From Nioella sp965215655 (lineage in GTDB: Bacteria; Pseudomonadota; Alphaproteobacteria; Rhodobacterales; Rhodobacteraceae), in the NCBI RefSeq assembly GCF_965215655.1, contig NZ_OZ244111.1:3720001-3784000 (forward strand): 64,000 nt of DNA. The letters are read 5' to 3'. A model generated the notes under the pieces. It searched no databases and had not been told where the DNA came from. It saw only the letters and a list, made by a program, of their open reading frames with translations. Position numbers and translations under genes: made by a program. Below are positions 1-7,597 of the stretch, in pieces. The stretch's first letter is position 1; each line of letters starts with the position of its first letter.

Positions 1-80
1 CCTGATTGCACCCGAATGCCCTGTGCTCCTGCGGCACCTGTCCAGATCAGACAGCAGAGGGTAAGCGCCAGCCGGATCAT
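1..80 (-). CDS. Secreted protein, N-terminal fragment (runs off the window)
   Basis: Only the first 26 codons are inside the window. The ATG at 80 overlaps the motA stop codon as ATGA, the usual operon junction here, so it should be the next gene of the motA transcript. The visible peptide opens MIRLALTLCCLIWTGAAGA, a good signal peptide (one basic residue, hydrophobic core, small residues before an AQG cut site), followed by a mature start GIRVQSG. The product is therefore probably periplasmic or envelope-bound. The function cannot be told from this much sequence. Its place behind the stator genes suggests a role in motility or the envelope, which is inference only. Confidence 0.6.
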   Translation of the reverse strand, partial: MIRLALTLCCLIWTGAAGAQGIRVQS

Positions 81-946
81 GCTGCCGCCTGCCTCAGCCC
101 CTTCAGCGCTTCCTCCAGATCGTTGAAGGAGGGGCGGATATGCGAAGGCGTGTTCTGGCGGCCGACTTCGATGCAGATATTGGTGGCGTGGTTGTGCAGG
201 TTCGCAACCAGCACCTCGCGTATCAGGCCATAGAAATGCATGTCCTCTTCAACCACCGCCTTCACCTTGGCAGCAAAGGGTCCAACCAGACCATAGGCCA
301 GAAACACGCCCAGAAACGTACCGACCAGGGCGCCGCCGATCAGCTTGCCGAGGATTTCCGGCGGCTGGTCGATCGAACCCATGGTCTTGATCACCCCCAG
401 AACCGCCGCGACGATGCCAAGCGCGGGCAGCCCGTCGGCGACGGTTTGCAGAGCATGGCTGGAATGCAGCGCATGGTGCAGATTGGCCTCCATCCGCTTT
501 TCCAGCACGTCCTCCACCTGGTGGGGGTCGTCATAGTTGAGCGACGCCGACCGCAACGTATCGCAGATCAGGTCGACGGCCTCGCGATCCTTCAGGATCT
601 TGGGGTAGTTTCCGAAAATCGAGGACTCGGCGGGGTTCTCGGTATGCTCCTCCAGCGCAACGGCGTTTTCGCGGCCAAGGCGGATCAGTTCGTAAAGCAG
701 GCAGAGAAGATCCTGGTAGTCCGCGTGTTTCCATTTCGGTCCCTTGAAGACCTTACCGAGATCCTTGAGCGTGCGTTTCACACCTGCAAAATCGTTCGAG
801 ATAATAAACGCACCCACGGCCGCGCCGCCGATCATGGTCATCTCGTAGGGTAGCGAATACAGGATGATGTCGAGATGCCCGCCAGAGGCGAGATAGCCGC
901 CGAAGACCATGGCGAAGATGACAACGATACCTAGGATACCAACCAT
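77..946 (-). CDS. motA: Flagellar motor stator protein MotA
   Basis: MotA of 289 residues, the usual length. With MotB it forms the proton-driven stator in the inner membrane and pushes on FliG. The N-terminus is hydrophobic (about residues 1-35). A long cytoplasmic loop follows (about 60-170), then a pair of membrane segments with the conserved run PALGIVAAVLGVIKTMG and a second segment around GALVGTFLGVFLAYGL, which carry the glycine/proline pattern of the family. Translation starts at the ATG at 946. It lies 17 bases downstream of the motE-like gene in a leftward operon (fliL, orf, motE-like, motA, secreted protein). Its partner motB is about 10 kb away behind the hook genes, so the stator genes are split between operons. 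Confidence 0.95.
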   Translation of the reverse strand: MVGILGIVVIFAMVFGGYLASGGHLDIILYSLPYEMTMIGGAAVGAFIISNDFAGVKRTLKDLGKVFKGPKWKHADYQDLLCLLYELIRLGRENAVALEEHTENPAESSIFGNYPKILKDREAVDLICDTLRSASLNYDDPHQVEDVLEKRMEANLHHALHSSHALQTVADGLPALGIVAAVLGVIKTMGSIDQPPEILGKLIGGALVGTFLGVFLAYGLVGPFAAKVKAVVEEDMHFYGLIREVLVANLHNHATNICIEVGRQNTPSHIRPSFNDLEEALKGLRQAAA

Positions 947-963
947 TCCAGACCTCTATGACT

Positions 964-1608
964 TCAAGGGGTGCCCGGCACTGCCGAGGCAGAGACCGGG
1001 GCCGAGGCGTTGCGCGTGGCAATGAGGACCGAGATCGTGTAGGCGACGCCCGGGTCCAGTTCCGCCATCACGCCAGCGGCGGCATCGGCCTGCATCCGGC
1101 CCAGAAACCCGGCGGCAAAGCCCGGATCCATCTGCGAAAACAGGGCGGCGGCATCGGCGGCATCCATTGTCTCATAGACCTGGGTCAGTCGGGCCAGATC
1201 GGATTCCGCCGCCGTGTCGGACAGGGCCAGAAGGGATTCCAGCCGCTCTTCCGTCGCCTCCAGGGCGGCAAGTTGTGCAGCGACCGAGGCTTCCATCTCG
1301 CTTAGTGCACGGGCCCGTTCGGCAAGGCTTTCCTCGCGGGCATCGAGCCGTTCCGCCCGCCCCTCGACCCGCGACAGCGCCTGTTCCAGCGCCGTATTGG
1401 CTACGCACTGCCCCTCGGGCTCGTTCATCCCGCCTGCATGCAGGTCCGGTTCCGCATGATCCGGGGCAGGATCATCCGCCGATACGGAGGCGCTGGCAAA
1501 GCCGATGGCCCCGAGCCTGAAGAGACCCGACAGGATGAACAGCGCGATCACGCCAAACAGGCTGAAACGGTGCCAGATGCGGCGGGGTTTTCTCTTGCTG
1601 CGTGCCAT
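964..1608 (-). CDS. MotE-like periplasmic chaperone, coiled-coil with MgtE_N-type C-terminus
   Basis: 214 residues. Basic N-terminus, one membrane anchor at about 19-42, a strongly charged coiled coil at about 80-135 (repeated ALEQAL, RLDAREESLAERAR type heptads), then a helical domain with DLARLTQVYETMDAADAAALFSQMD and GFAAGFLGRMQADAAAGVMAELD. That last pattern is the MgtE intracellular N domain type also found in MotE, a motility protein of alphaproteobacteria that is a chaperone for a periplasmic motor component in Sinorhizobium. The family assignment rests on this architecture and on the position between fliL and motA. The gene is 3 bases from the preceding small orf. Symbol motE is plausible but not certain. 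Confidence 0.75.
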   Translation of the reverse strand: MARSKRKPRRIWHRFSLFGVIALFILSGLFRLGAIGFASASVSADDPAPDHAEPDLHAGGMNEPEGQCVANTALEQALSRVEGRAERLDAREESLAERARALSEMEASVAAQLAALEATEERLESLLALSDTAAESDLARLTQVYETMDAADAAALFSQMDPGFAAGFLGRMQADAAAGVMAELDPGVAYTISVLIATRNASAPVSASAVPGTP

Positions 1609-1611
1609 GGA

Positions 1612-2088
1612 TCAGCCCGCCCCGGTCAGTCGTGAGCGATTTTTCAGGAAGAAGGGAACCGGCGGGTTTTCATCCTCGCCTTGCGCATGCCGCCGCCGCG
1701 TTCCGAAAACCGGTGTGTCGTCATCGGGTCCGCTGTCGCTCCCGGTCATCGCCGGTGTCGTGTCACCCGTTCCGGGCGTCGCGTGATCGAGGTCATGGCA
1801 GGCTGACAGCATCAGCTCCAGCTCCTCCGTCAGTTGCCGCGCTTCGCGGTTCAGGGCGTCAAGCCGCCCGGCGGAGCTTTCCGTCCCCGTCTTCATCTCC
1901 GCCAGGGCCTTGTTCATGTCGTCGACCTGGGCCGACAGAACGGCAATCGCGCCACCCAGACCGTTGTCGATACTGGACAGTCGCGTCAGCCTGCGTGACA
2001 GAACAAGGCAGAAAACGGACGCGCCGAGCGAGGCTAGGATCAGCAGCGCATCTGCCGCGTAGGCCATGATCTGGGGCAAAGTCTCCAT
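1612..2088 (-). CDS. Single-pass membrane protein of unknown function in the motility operon
   Basis: 158 residues that I cannot assign to a named family. Residues 8-30 form one hydrophobic segment (AYAADALLILASLGASVFCL), followed by a helical, probably coiled-coil stretch at about 35-95, then an acidic, proline-rich, low-complexity tail with a basic patch near GTRRRHAQG. The start ATG at 2088 abuts the fliL stop codon and the stop lies 3 bases before the motE-like gene, so it is clearly co-transcribed with motor genes. The architecture (anchor plus coiled coil) suggests a structural or scaffolding role at the flagellar base; this is inference from neighbours. Confidence 0.7.
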   Translation of the reverse strand: METLPQIMAYAADALLILASLGASVFCLVLSRRLTRLSSIDNGLGGAIAVLSAQVDDMNKALAEMKTGTESSAGRLDALNREARQLTEELELMLSACHDLDHATPGTGDTTPAMTGSDSGPDDDTPVFGTRRRHAQGEDENPPVPFFLKNRSRLTGAG

Positions 2089-2637
2089 TCAGTTCACCAC
2101 GAATTGGGTTACGAGAAGATCGCGGACCAGCACATCGCCAGTCACGATCTGAATGCGGCGCAGAAGCTGCGCGCGGATCCGTACCAAGGTGCGCGGATCG
2201 CTCAGTTCCTGCATGTCGAGCACGCGAAGATAGCTGTTCATCACGTCCATGACTCGGGGCATCAGATGGGTCACTTCCTCGGTGTCGCCGGGGGCGACCT
2301 CCAGCTCTGCCTCGAAGAGCAGGTGGCGCTGATTGGTGTCGGATCCGATATTGACCACCAACTGATCCAGTGGAACGAAAGCCACATGATCCAGCTCTGG
2401 CCGCGGACGTTCCGACGGGCTGTCGTCGTCGTCCTCATCCTCATCGCCATGGCTGTCATCTGCCGCCGCTGCATGGTCCGAATCGCTGGTGCCGTCAGAG
2501 GCGAGCGGCCCGCTGGTCACCGCCCAGTACCCCCCCGCGCCACCGGCACCGGCCAGCACGAGCCCCACCAGAAGCGGCAGCAGAAGGCCCTTTTTCTTCT
2601 GGGGCGCGTCTTCGCTTTCCGGGTCGTCGCTGGCCAC
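2089..2637 (-). CDS. fliL: Flagellar basal body-associated protein FliL
   Basis: 182 residues with the FliL layout: a short cytoplasmic N-terminus with a lysine patch, a membrane segment at about 18-38 (LLLPLLVGLVLAGAGGAGGYW), a very acidic linker, and a conserved periplasmic domain beginning VAFVPLDQLVVNIG and ending VRDLLVTQFVVN. FliL sits with the stator and supports torque under load. The start is GTG at 2637: GAGGT lies 8 bases ahead and no in-frame ATG fits better. It is the first gene of the leftward motor operon and is divergent from fliF, sharing a 124-base control region that holds a CtrA-type site. Confidence 0.92.
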   Translation of the reverse strand: MASDDPESEDAPQKKKGLLLPLLVGLVLAGAGGAGGYWAVTSGPLASDGTSDSDHAAAADDSHGDEDEDDDDSPSERPRPELDHVAFVPLDQLVVNIGSDTNQRHLLFEAELEVAPGDTEEVTHLMPRVMDVMNSYLRVLDMQELSDPRTLVRIRAQLLRRIQIVTGDVLVRDLLVTQFVVN

Positions 2638-2688
2638 GTTCTGTACCTCATGCCGTCTTGGGACAGGAGGAACATAAACCGAACAGCA

Positions 2689-2703
2689 CTAACCAAATCT
2701 TAA
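2689..2703. promoter_or_regulatory. CtrA-type binding site between fliL and fliF
   Basis: CTAA, seven bases, TTAA. The CtrA consensus is TTAA-N7-TTAA, so this is a 7/8 match with correct spacing. It lies 73 bases ahead of the fliF GTG and 52 bases ahead of the fliL start, in the only gap between the divergent operons. CtrA controls motility genes in Rhodobacterales. A site with the same form lies ahead of flgE. Confidence 0.55.
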
Positions 2704-2761
2704 GCGAGCTGCGCTTTGATCAGCGCTGTCAGGTCAGAACGACCAGAAGGAGAAAACACAG

Positions 2762-4426
2762 GTGCAGCAGCTCTTTGATCTATGGGGTGCGATGGATGCC
2801 CGGCGGCGCGGGGTGCTGATCGGCGGGTTTGCGGGGCTGGTCACGATCCTGTTTTTGCTGACCCGGATGGCGGGAACGCCAAGTTATGCGTTGCTCTATT
2901 CCGGGCTCGATCCCTCTGCCGCGGGCGAGGTGATAGCCGCGTTGGAGGCGCGCGGAATCGCCTATCAGGTGCGCGGCGATTCGATCCACGTGAACGAAAC
3001 CGAGCGCGACGCCCTGCGCATGAGCCTTGCCGGCGAGGGCCTGCCAGCACTTGGTGCCGCGGGATATGAACTGCTTGATTCGCTGTCCGGTTTCGGCACC
3101 ACCTCGCAGATGTTCGACGCCGCCTATTGGCGCGCCAAGGAAGGTGAACTGGCCCGCACCATCGCCGCAAGCCCCCGTATCCGATCCGCCCGCGTGCACC
3201 TGGCCGCCCCGACCAGCGACCCCTTCGCCCCGGCGCGCGACCCGTCCGCTTCGGTCAGCATCCAGCCGGTTTCAGGGGGCATATCGTCGGGCCACGCGCA
3301 GGCGTTGCGCTATCTGGTGGCCTCCGCCGTGCCGGGACTGCTGCCGGAAAACGTGACGATCATCGATTCGGATACCGGCCGGGTTCTGGCCAATGACAAT
3401 GCGCAATCCCCGGCGGGTGACAGCAATGCCCTGTCAGAAACCCTGCGCCGTAACGTGGAACGTCTGCTGAATGCCCGCGTCGGCCCCGGAAACGCCGTGG
3501 TGGAGGTCAGCGTGGAGCTGGAAACCGCCCGCCAGACGGTGTTCGAGCGGATCATCGACCCCGATAGCCGCGTGGTGATCGGCACGGATTCAGAGGAAAG
3601 CGCCAACACCTCGCGCAATGCCGGGGACGCCGCCGTGACCGTCGCCTCGAACCTGCCTGAAGGCGATGCGGCGACGGGTGGTGGCGGGTCTTCGGCGCAG
3701 ACCAGCGAAACCCGCGAGAGAGTGACCTACGACATTTCCGAAACGCAACGGGAAACCGAAAGCGGGCCGGGAACGGTGCGGCGGATCACGGTGGCGGTGC
3801 TGGTGAATGCGGTTCCGGTCGTGGGGCCCGACGGCGTGGTCCAGCAGCAGCCGCGCGACGCGGCAGAACTGCAATCTCTGCGCGACCTTGTGCAATCCGC
3901 TGTGGGCTTTGACGAAGCACGCGGCGACGTGGTGACCCTGCAATCCATGGTGTTTGAGCCGCAGGGCGAGGCTCTTGGAACAGAAGACGGCGGCGCCTCT
4001 CTTCTGTCGCGGCTTGATCCGATGCGGATCCTGCAACTGGTTGCGCTTGTTGGTGTGGCGCTGGCCGTGGCCTTCGGCGTCCTGCGCCCGGCGATGCGGA
4101 CAGCACCAGCAATGGAGGGGCCGCCACCATTGGCCGAACTGCCGGCGGTCAGCCCTCAAGCGGCTGGCCCCCGGTCCGTCCCTGGCATTCTGCCGCCCTC
4201 AGATCCTGCCACTCGCCCCGTGGAAGACAACCCGGATTCAGATGCAGCGACCCTGTCCAATAGAACAGAGGGCGACGCGCCCGACACGCTCCCCTCACCT
4301 GAAGTGCTCGCGATGGAAGAGGCCCCCGACCCGGTCGCGCGCCTTCGCCGCCTGATCGAGGAGCGGGAGGAGGAGACGGTTCAGATCCTGCGGTCCTGGA
4401 TGGAAGAAGATGAGGAACTGACATGA
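2762..4426 (+). CDS. fliF: Flagellar MS-ring protein FliF
   Basis: 554 residues, the typical FliF length. First membrane segment at about 19-38. Ring-building domain with SYALLYSGLDPSAAGEVIAAL, then SARVHLAAP and a second ring domain with YLVASAVPGLLPENVTIIDSDTG. A disordered Ser/Gly/Thr-rich region is at about 290-320, the second membrane segment at about 420-438 (LQLVALVGVALAVAFGVL), and an acidic cytoplasmic tail that should bind FliG. The start is GTG at 2762 with AAGGAG 8 bases upstream. The stop overlaps the fliH start as ATGA. It is the first gene of a rightward operon (fliF, fliH, fliN, fliP, FliG-like fragment). It forms the base ring of the flagellum in the inner membrane. Confidence 0.96.
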   Translation: MQQLFDLWGAMDARRRGVLIGGFAGLVTILFLLTRMAGTPSYALLYSGLDPSAAGEVIAALEARGIAYQVRGDSIHVNETERDALRMSLAGEGLPALGAAGYELLDSLSGFGTTSQMFDAAYWRAKEGELARTIAASPRIRSARVHLAAPTSDPFAPARDPSASVSIQPVSGGISSGHAQALRYLVASAVPGLLPENVTIIDSDTGRVLANDNAQSPAGDSNALSETLRRNVERLLNARVGPGNAVVEVSVELETARQTVFERIIDPDSRVVIGTDSEESANTSRNAGDAAVTVASNLPEGDAATGGGGSSAQTSETRERVTYDISETQRETESGPGTVRRITVAVLVNAVPVVGPDGVVQQQPRDAAELQSLRDLVQSAVGFDEARGDVVTLQSMVFEPQGEALGTEDGGASLLSRLDPMRILQLVALVGVALAVAFGVLRPAMRTAPAMEGPPPLAELPAVSPQAAGPRSVPGILPPSDPATRPVEDNPDSDAATLSNRTEGDAPDTLPSPEVLAMEEAPDPVARLRRLIEEREEETVQILRSWMEEDEELT

Positions 4427-5025
4427 CATATCACGCCCTGTCGCTGGAAGATTTCACGGCCTCCTCCCGGACGAGCGATGCCGCATTGTCGGATACTGAT
4501 GCGGAATCCATCCGGTTGGACGCCTACGAGGCCGGATACAAATCCGGCTGGGACGATGCCAATTCCGAAACGGCGGCCTCCGACCACAGGATCGCCGCCG
4601 ATCTGGAACGCAACCTGACCGATCTGCGGTTCACCTACGAAGAAGCGCGCGCGGAGGTTTTGCAGGGCATGTCCGGGCTGATGAGCTCGATCCTGTCCAG
4701 CTTTCTGCCGAAGCTGGCCGCCGATGCCGTGCTGCCGCGCGTGTCCGATCAGATTGACGCGATGATCGCCGCGACCGGGTCGGGCAACTGCCGGCTGCAA
4801 GCGGCGCCCGCAACCTGCAAGCAGCTCGACTGGCTGGCGGAAAAATACATGGAAACAGAGCTGCAGATCGTCCCTGAGCCCGCATATCCCGATGGCCGGG
4901 TGACACTGCATTTTGCCAGCGAAGTCAGCGAAATAGACCTTACGGACCTGCTGGCCAGCATGTCGGAGGCAATTCGAGATTTCACCATGTCCCCACCCCC
5001 CGAACAGGAGCGTCGCCATGGCTGA
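4423..5025 (+). CDS. fliH: FliH-like flagellar export regulator
   Basis: 200 residues located exactly where FliH is expected, between fliF and fliN. FliH binds the export ATPase FliI and docks it to the C-ring through FliN. Visible features are an N-terminal region containing AYEAGYKSGWDDA, which is the YxxG-type glycine-repeat beginning of FliH proteins, then a helical segment at about 45-110 and a C-terminal alpha/beta part with VTLHFASEVSEIDLTDLL. Sequence identity to enteric FliH is low, as is normal. In this group it may be called FlbE or simply ABC-type flagellar protein. Starts overlap both ways: ATGA with fliF, and 8 bases shared with fliN. Confidence 0.7.
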   Translation: MTYHALSLEDFTASSRTSDAALSDTDAESIRLDAYEAGYKSGWDDANSETAASDHRIAADLERNLTDLRFTYEEARAEVLQGMSGLMSSILSSFLPKLAADAVLPRVSDQIDAMIAATGSGNCRLQAAPATCKQLDWLAEKYMETELQIVPEPAYPDGRVTLHFASEVSEIDLTDLLASMSEAIRDFTMSPPPEQERRHG

Positions 5026-5305
5026 TACCAACCCCCAGAATCAGGGTCTTCAGGGGTCTGGCATATCCGGCAAGCTGCGCAGCGTACCGGTCGAAGTCCG
5101 GGTTACGGTCGGCCGTGCCCGGCCGTCGGTTTCCGAACTCCTTGCGCTCGGACAAGAGGATGTGCTGCCGCTGGACCGCCGCATCGAAGATCCGGTGGAG
5201 CTGTTCATCGGCGACCGGCTGGTCGCCTTCGGCGAACTGGTCGAGGCGGGGGATGGCGGGCTTGGCGTGCGCATCACCGAACTGGTCGATGGCGGCAATG
5301 GCTGA
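5018..5305 (+). CDS. fliN: Flagellar motor switch protein FliN
   Basis: 95 residues forming one SpoA (surface presentation of antigens) domain. The pattern VPVEVRVTVGRARPSVSELL, then LPLDRRIEDPVELFIGDRLVAFGELV and GLGVRITEL is standard FliN. FliN forms the lower part of the C-ring, carries the switch and gives a docking place for FliH/FliI. The start at 5018 overlaps the end of fliH and its own end overlaps the fliP start by 8 bases, so the three genes are translationally tight. The length is near the short end of the family, without the long N-terminal extension seen in some species. Confidence 0.93.
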   Translation: MADTNPQNQGLQGSGISGKLRSVPVEVRVTVGRARPSVSELLALGQEDVLPLDRRIEDPVELFIGDRLVAFGELVEAGDGGLGVRITELVDGGNG

Positions 5306-6026
5306 GCTCTTGCGCCGACGTCTGGTGCTGGCCGGAATCCTGGCGGTGGTGCTGGCCGTCCCCGCGGCGGCCCAGGACATAACCATCGACATGGGCGATG
5401 CCGACACGCTGACCGCGCGCACGTTGCAGATCATTGCACTGGTCACGGTGCTCAGCCTCGCGCCGGGCCTTGCGGTGATGATCACCTGCTTTCCCTTCGT
5501 GGTGACCGTCCTGTCGATCCTGCGGCAGGCCATCGGATTGCAGCAATCGCCCCCCAATATGCTGATTGTGAGCCTTGCGCTGTTCCTGACCTATTTCGTG
5601 ATGGCCCCCACGTTCGAGGCTGCCTATCAGGCCGGGATCGGGCCCGTGATGGACGGCCAGCTGGAGCTGATGGAGGGATTGGCCCGCGCCTATGAGCCGT
5701 TTCGCAGTTTCATGATGCTGCGCGTGGACCTCGAGACGCTGCAAAGCCTGTCCTCTTTGCGCGAAATTCCCGAGGGCGATGATCCGGGCGCCTCAGTGCT
5801 GATTCCGTCCTTCATGCTGAGCGAGGTGGAACGCGCCTTTCAGATCGGGTTTCTCGTGTTCCTGCCCTTCCTGATCATCGATCTCGTCGTGGCCGCAATC
5901 CTCATGTCGATGGGGATGATGATGGTCCCGCCCGCAATCGTCTCGCTGCCCTTCAAGCTGGCCTTCTTCGTGGTGGCAGATGGGTGGGCGCTGGTGACTG
6001 GCGCCCTTGTGCGCAGCTATTTCTGA
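5298..6026 (+). CDS. fliP: Flagellar type III export gate protein FliP
   Basis: 242 residues, normal for FliP. An N-terminal signal peptide (to about residue 22, VPAAAQD), then membrane segments with the family signatures LAPGLAVMITCFPFVVTVLSILRQ, IGLQQSPPNMLIVSLALFLTYFVMAP, SEVERAFQIGFLVFLPFLIIDLVVA and MMMVPPAIVSLPFKLAFFV; each is quoted only in part. FliP with FliQ and FliR forms the helical core of the flagellar protein export gate. The reading frame is open further upstream inside fliN, but ATG 5298 gives a proper signal peptide and overlaps the fliN stop by 8 bases. fliQ and fliR are not in this window. Confidence 0.95.
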   Translation: MAELLRRRLVLAGILAVVLAVPAAAQDITIDMGDADTLTARTLQIIALVTVLSLAPGLAVMITCFPFVVTVLSILRQAIGLQQSPPNMLIVSLALFLTYFVMAPTFEAAYQAGIGPVMDGQLELMEGLARAYEPFRSFMMLRVDLETLQSLSSLREIPEGDDPGASVLIPSFMLSEVERAFQIGFLVFLPFLIIDLVVAAILMSMGMMMVPPAIVSLPFKLAFFVVADGWALVTGALVRSYF

Positions 6027-6038
6027 AGGAGCAACCCC

Positions 6039-6485
6039 ATGCCCAACCCGGCCCAATCCGATCCCGCCCCTCTCCGCGATGAAAGCTTTGCCCGCAAGGC
6101 CCGAATCCTGCTGGACCTCTTTGGCCCCTCCGGGGTGGAGCGGTTGCGCAAGGCTGGTCTGGCGACAGAGGTGGACGGGCTTGAAACGCAGGCAAACGCC
6201 AAAGGAGAGGCCGATCGCCTCGCATTGCTGGAGCGGTTTCGCAAGCAGGGTCTGTTCGATGAAGACCCGTCCCGGAAAGTGACGCCGCCGCCGAGCCCGG
6301 CGATGCGCATGCCCCCCTTGACTGCGCGTATTGCCGATCATCTGGATGAGGCGGCGCTGGAAAAAGAGCATCCGGCGATCATCGCCATGGTGCTTCGGGA
6401 TCAACCCAAGGGCCTTCAGTTGCGGGCGCTGCACGCCTTGCCGGGGCCGGTTGCGCGCGCGACAATCCGCTATCTGCGTGGCTGA
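6039..6485 (+). CDS. Small protein with a FliG middle-domain-like C-terminus
   Basis: 148 residues. The first half reads like a FliG N-terminal helix bundle (FARKARILLDLFGPSGVERLRKAG). The C-terminal part, about residues 106-147, contains LEKEHPAIIAMVLRD and LHALPGPVARATIRYL. This resembles the FliG middle domain, where an EHPQ motif contacts FliM and is followed by a run ending in a short helix after LP. The C-terminal domain that touches MotA is absent, so it is not a complete FliG. The gene follows fliP by 12 bases with AAGGAG as ribosome site. It could be a C-ring accessory or an interaction decoy. The resemblance was judged by eye and needs a profile search. Confidence 0.6.
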   Translation: MPNPAQSDPAPLRDESFARKARILLDLFGPSGVERLRKAGLATEVDGLETQANAKGEADRLALLERFRKQGLFDEDPSRKVTPPPSPAMRMPPLTARIADHLDEAALEKEHPAIIAMVLRDQPKGLQLRALHALPGPVARATIRYLRG

Positions 6486-6496
6486 CCCGGCTGCCG

Positions 6497-7597
6497 TTAT
6501 CTGACAACCAGTTCCGCATGCAGCGCCCCGGCGGCGTTGATCGCGTTCAGGATGTCGATCATGTCGCCCGGCGAAACCCCAAGCGCGTTCAGCCCGGCGA
6601 TTACCTCGGATAGCGAGGCCCCACCCGACACTTCTGCCAGACCGGTGCCAGGCTCTTCCTCGATATCGGCCTGGGTGCGGGGCACCACGACGGTTTCCCC
6701 CTCTGCAAAGGGGTTCGGTTGCACGGCAATCGGGGTTTCCTGAATGCGCAGGGTCAGATTGCCCTGCGCCACGGCGACATGAGAGATGCGCACATCTTCC
6801 CCCATCACGATAGTGCCTGAACGTTGATCGACAACCACGCGGGCGCGGCTTTCGGGCTCTACCAGCAGGTTTTCGATGCGGAACATGGCATGGGCGGCGG
6901 ACGGTTCGCGCGTGGCCGCAAGATCCAGCGCGACTGTGCCGGAATCGAGCATCACCGCCACTGGGCGGCCATAGGCGGTGTTGATCACGCCCTCGATCCG
7001 GGCGGCGGTGGTGAAATCGGGGGAGCGGAGGGCCAGGCGGATCGTCTCAAGGCTCGACAGTTCGAAATCCACTTCGCGTTCGATCCGTGCGCCGGAGGGG
7101 ACGGTCCCCGCGGTTGGCACGCCCTCTGTCACGCTGGCCGCATCGCCTTCCACGACCGCCCCGCCCGCGATGACGGTGCCTTGCGCCACGGCGTAGATTT
7201 CCCCGTCAGCAGCCGTCAGCGGGGTCATGACCAATGTGCCCCCCATCAGGCTGTCGGCGTCCCCGATGGCCGAGACGTTGATGTCGATCTGCGACCCGGC
7301 CCGAGAAAACGGGGGAAGCGTGGCCGTGACGATCACCGCCGCCACGTTCTGGGGGCGGAACTGCTCGCCCGAGATATTTACGCCAAGCCGTTCGAGGATG
7401 TTGGTCATGATCTCTTCGGTGAAGGGGGAATTGCGGATGCCGTCACCGGTGCCATTCAGCCCCACGACCAGCCCATAGCCGATCAGGTCGTTGCCGCGCA
7501 CCCCGTCGAATTCCACCAGGTCCTTGATGCGGATCGGGGTGGCCTGCGCCACTAGCGGCGCGAAGAACAGGATGAGCGAAAACAGGAAGCGGATCAT
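6497..7597 (-). CDS. flgI: Flagellar P-ring protein FlgI
   Basis: 366 residues, standard for FlgI. A cleavable signal peptide (to about residue 19, ending AQA) sends it to the periplasm, where it forms the P-ring around the rod. The mature part begins IRIKDLVEFDGVRGNDLIGYGLVVGL, quoted in part, followed by LNGTGDG, FRPQNVAAVIVTATLPPF and the C-terminal LNALGVSPGDMIDILNAI, all family hallmarks. The start overlaps the flgL stop as ATGA. It is the last gene of the leftward flgE, flgK, flgL, flgI operon and converges on the FliG-like gene with an 11-base gap. Confidence 0.97.
   Translation of the reverse strand: MIRFLFSLILFFAPLVAQATPIRIKDLVEFDGVRGNDLIGYGLVVGLNGTGDGIRNSPFTEEIMTNILERLGVNISGEQFRPQNVAAVIVTATLPPFSRAGSQIDINVSAIGDADSLMGGTLVMTPLTAADGEIYAVAQGTVIAGGAVVEGDAASVTEGVPTAGTVPSGARIEREVDFELSSLETIRLALRSPDFTTAARIEGVINTAYGRPVAVMLDSGTVALDLAATREPSAAHAMFRIENLLVEPESRARVVVDQRSGTIVMGEDVRISHVAVAQGNLTLRIQETPIAVQPNPFAEGETVVVPRTQADIEEEPGTGLAEVSGGASLSEVIAGLNALGVSPGDMIDILNAINAAGALHAELVVR

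Noticed and set aside
140..853. Long plus-strand ORF over motA
   Set aside because: It lies on the opposite strand of a clear MotA gene, is rich in His/Arg/Gln with no family pattern, and is the kind of shadow frame common in high-G+C DNA.
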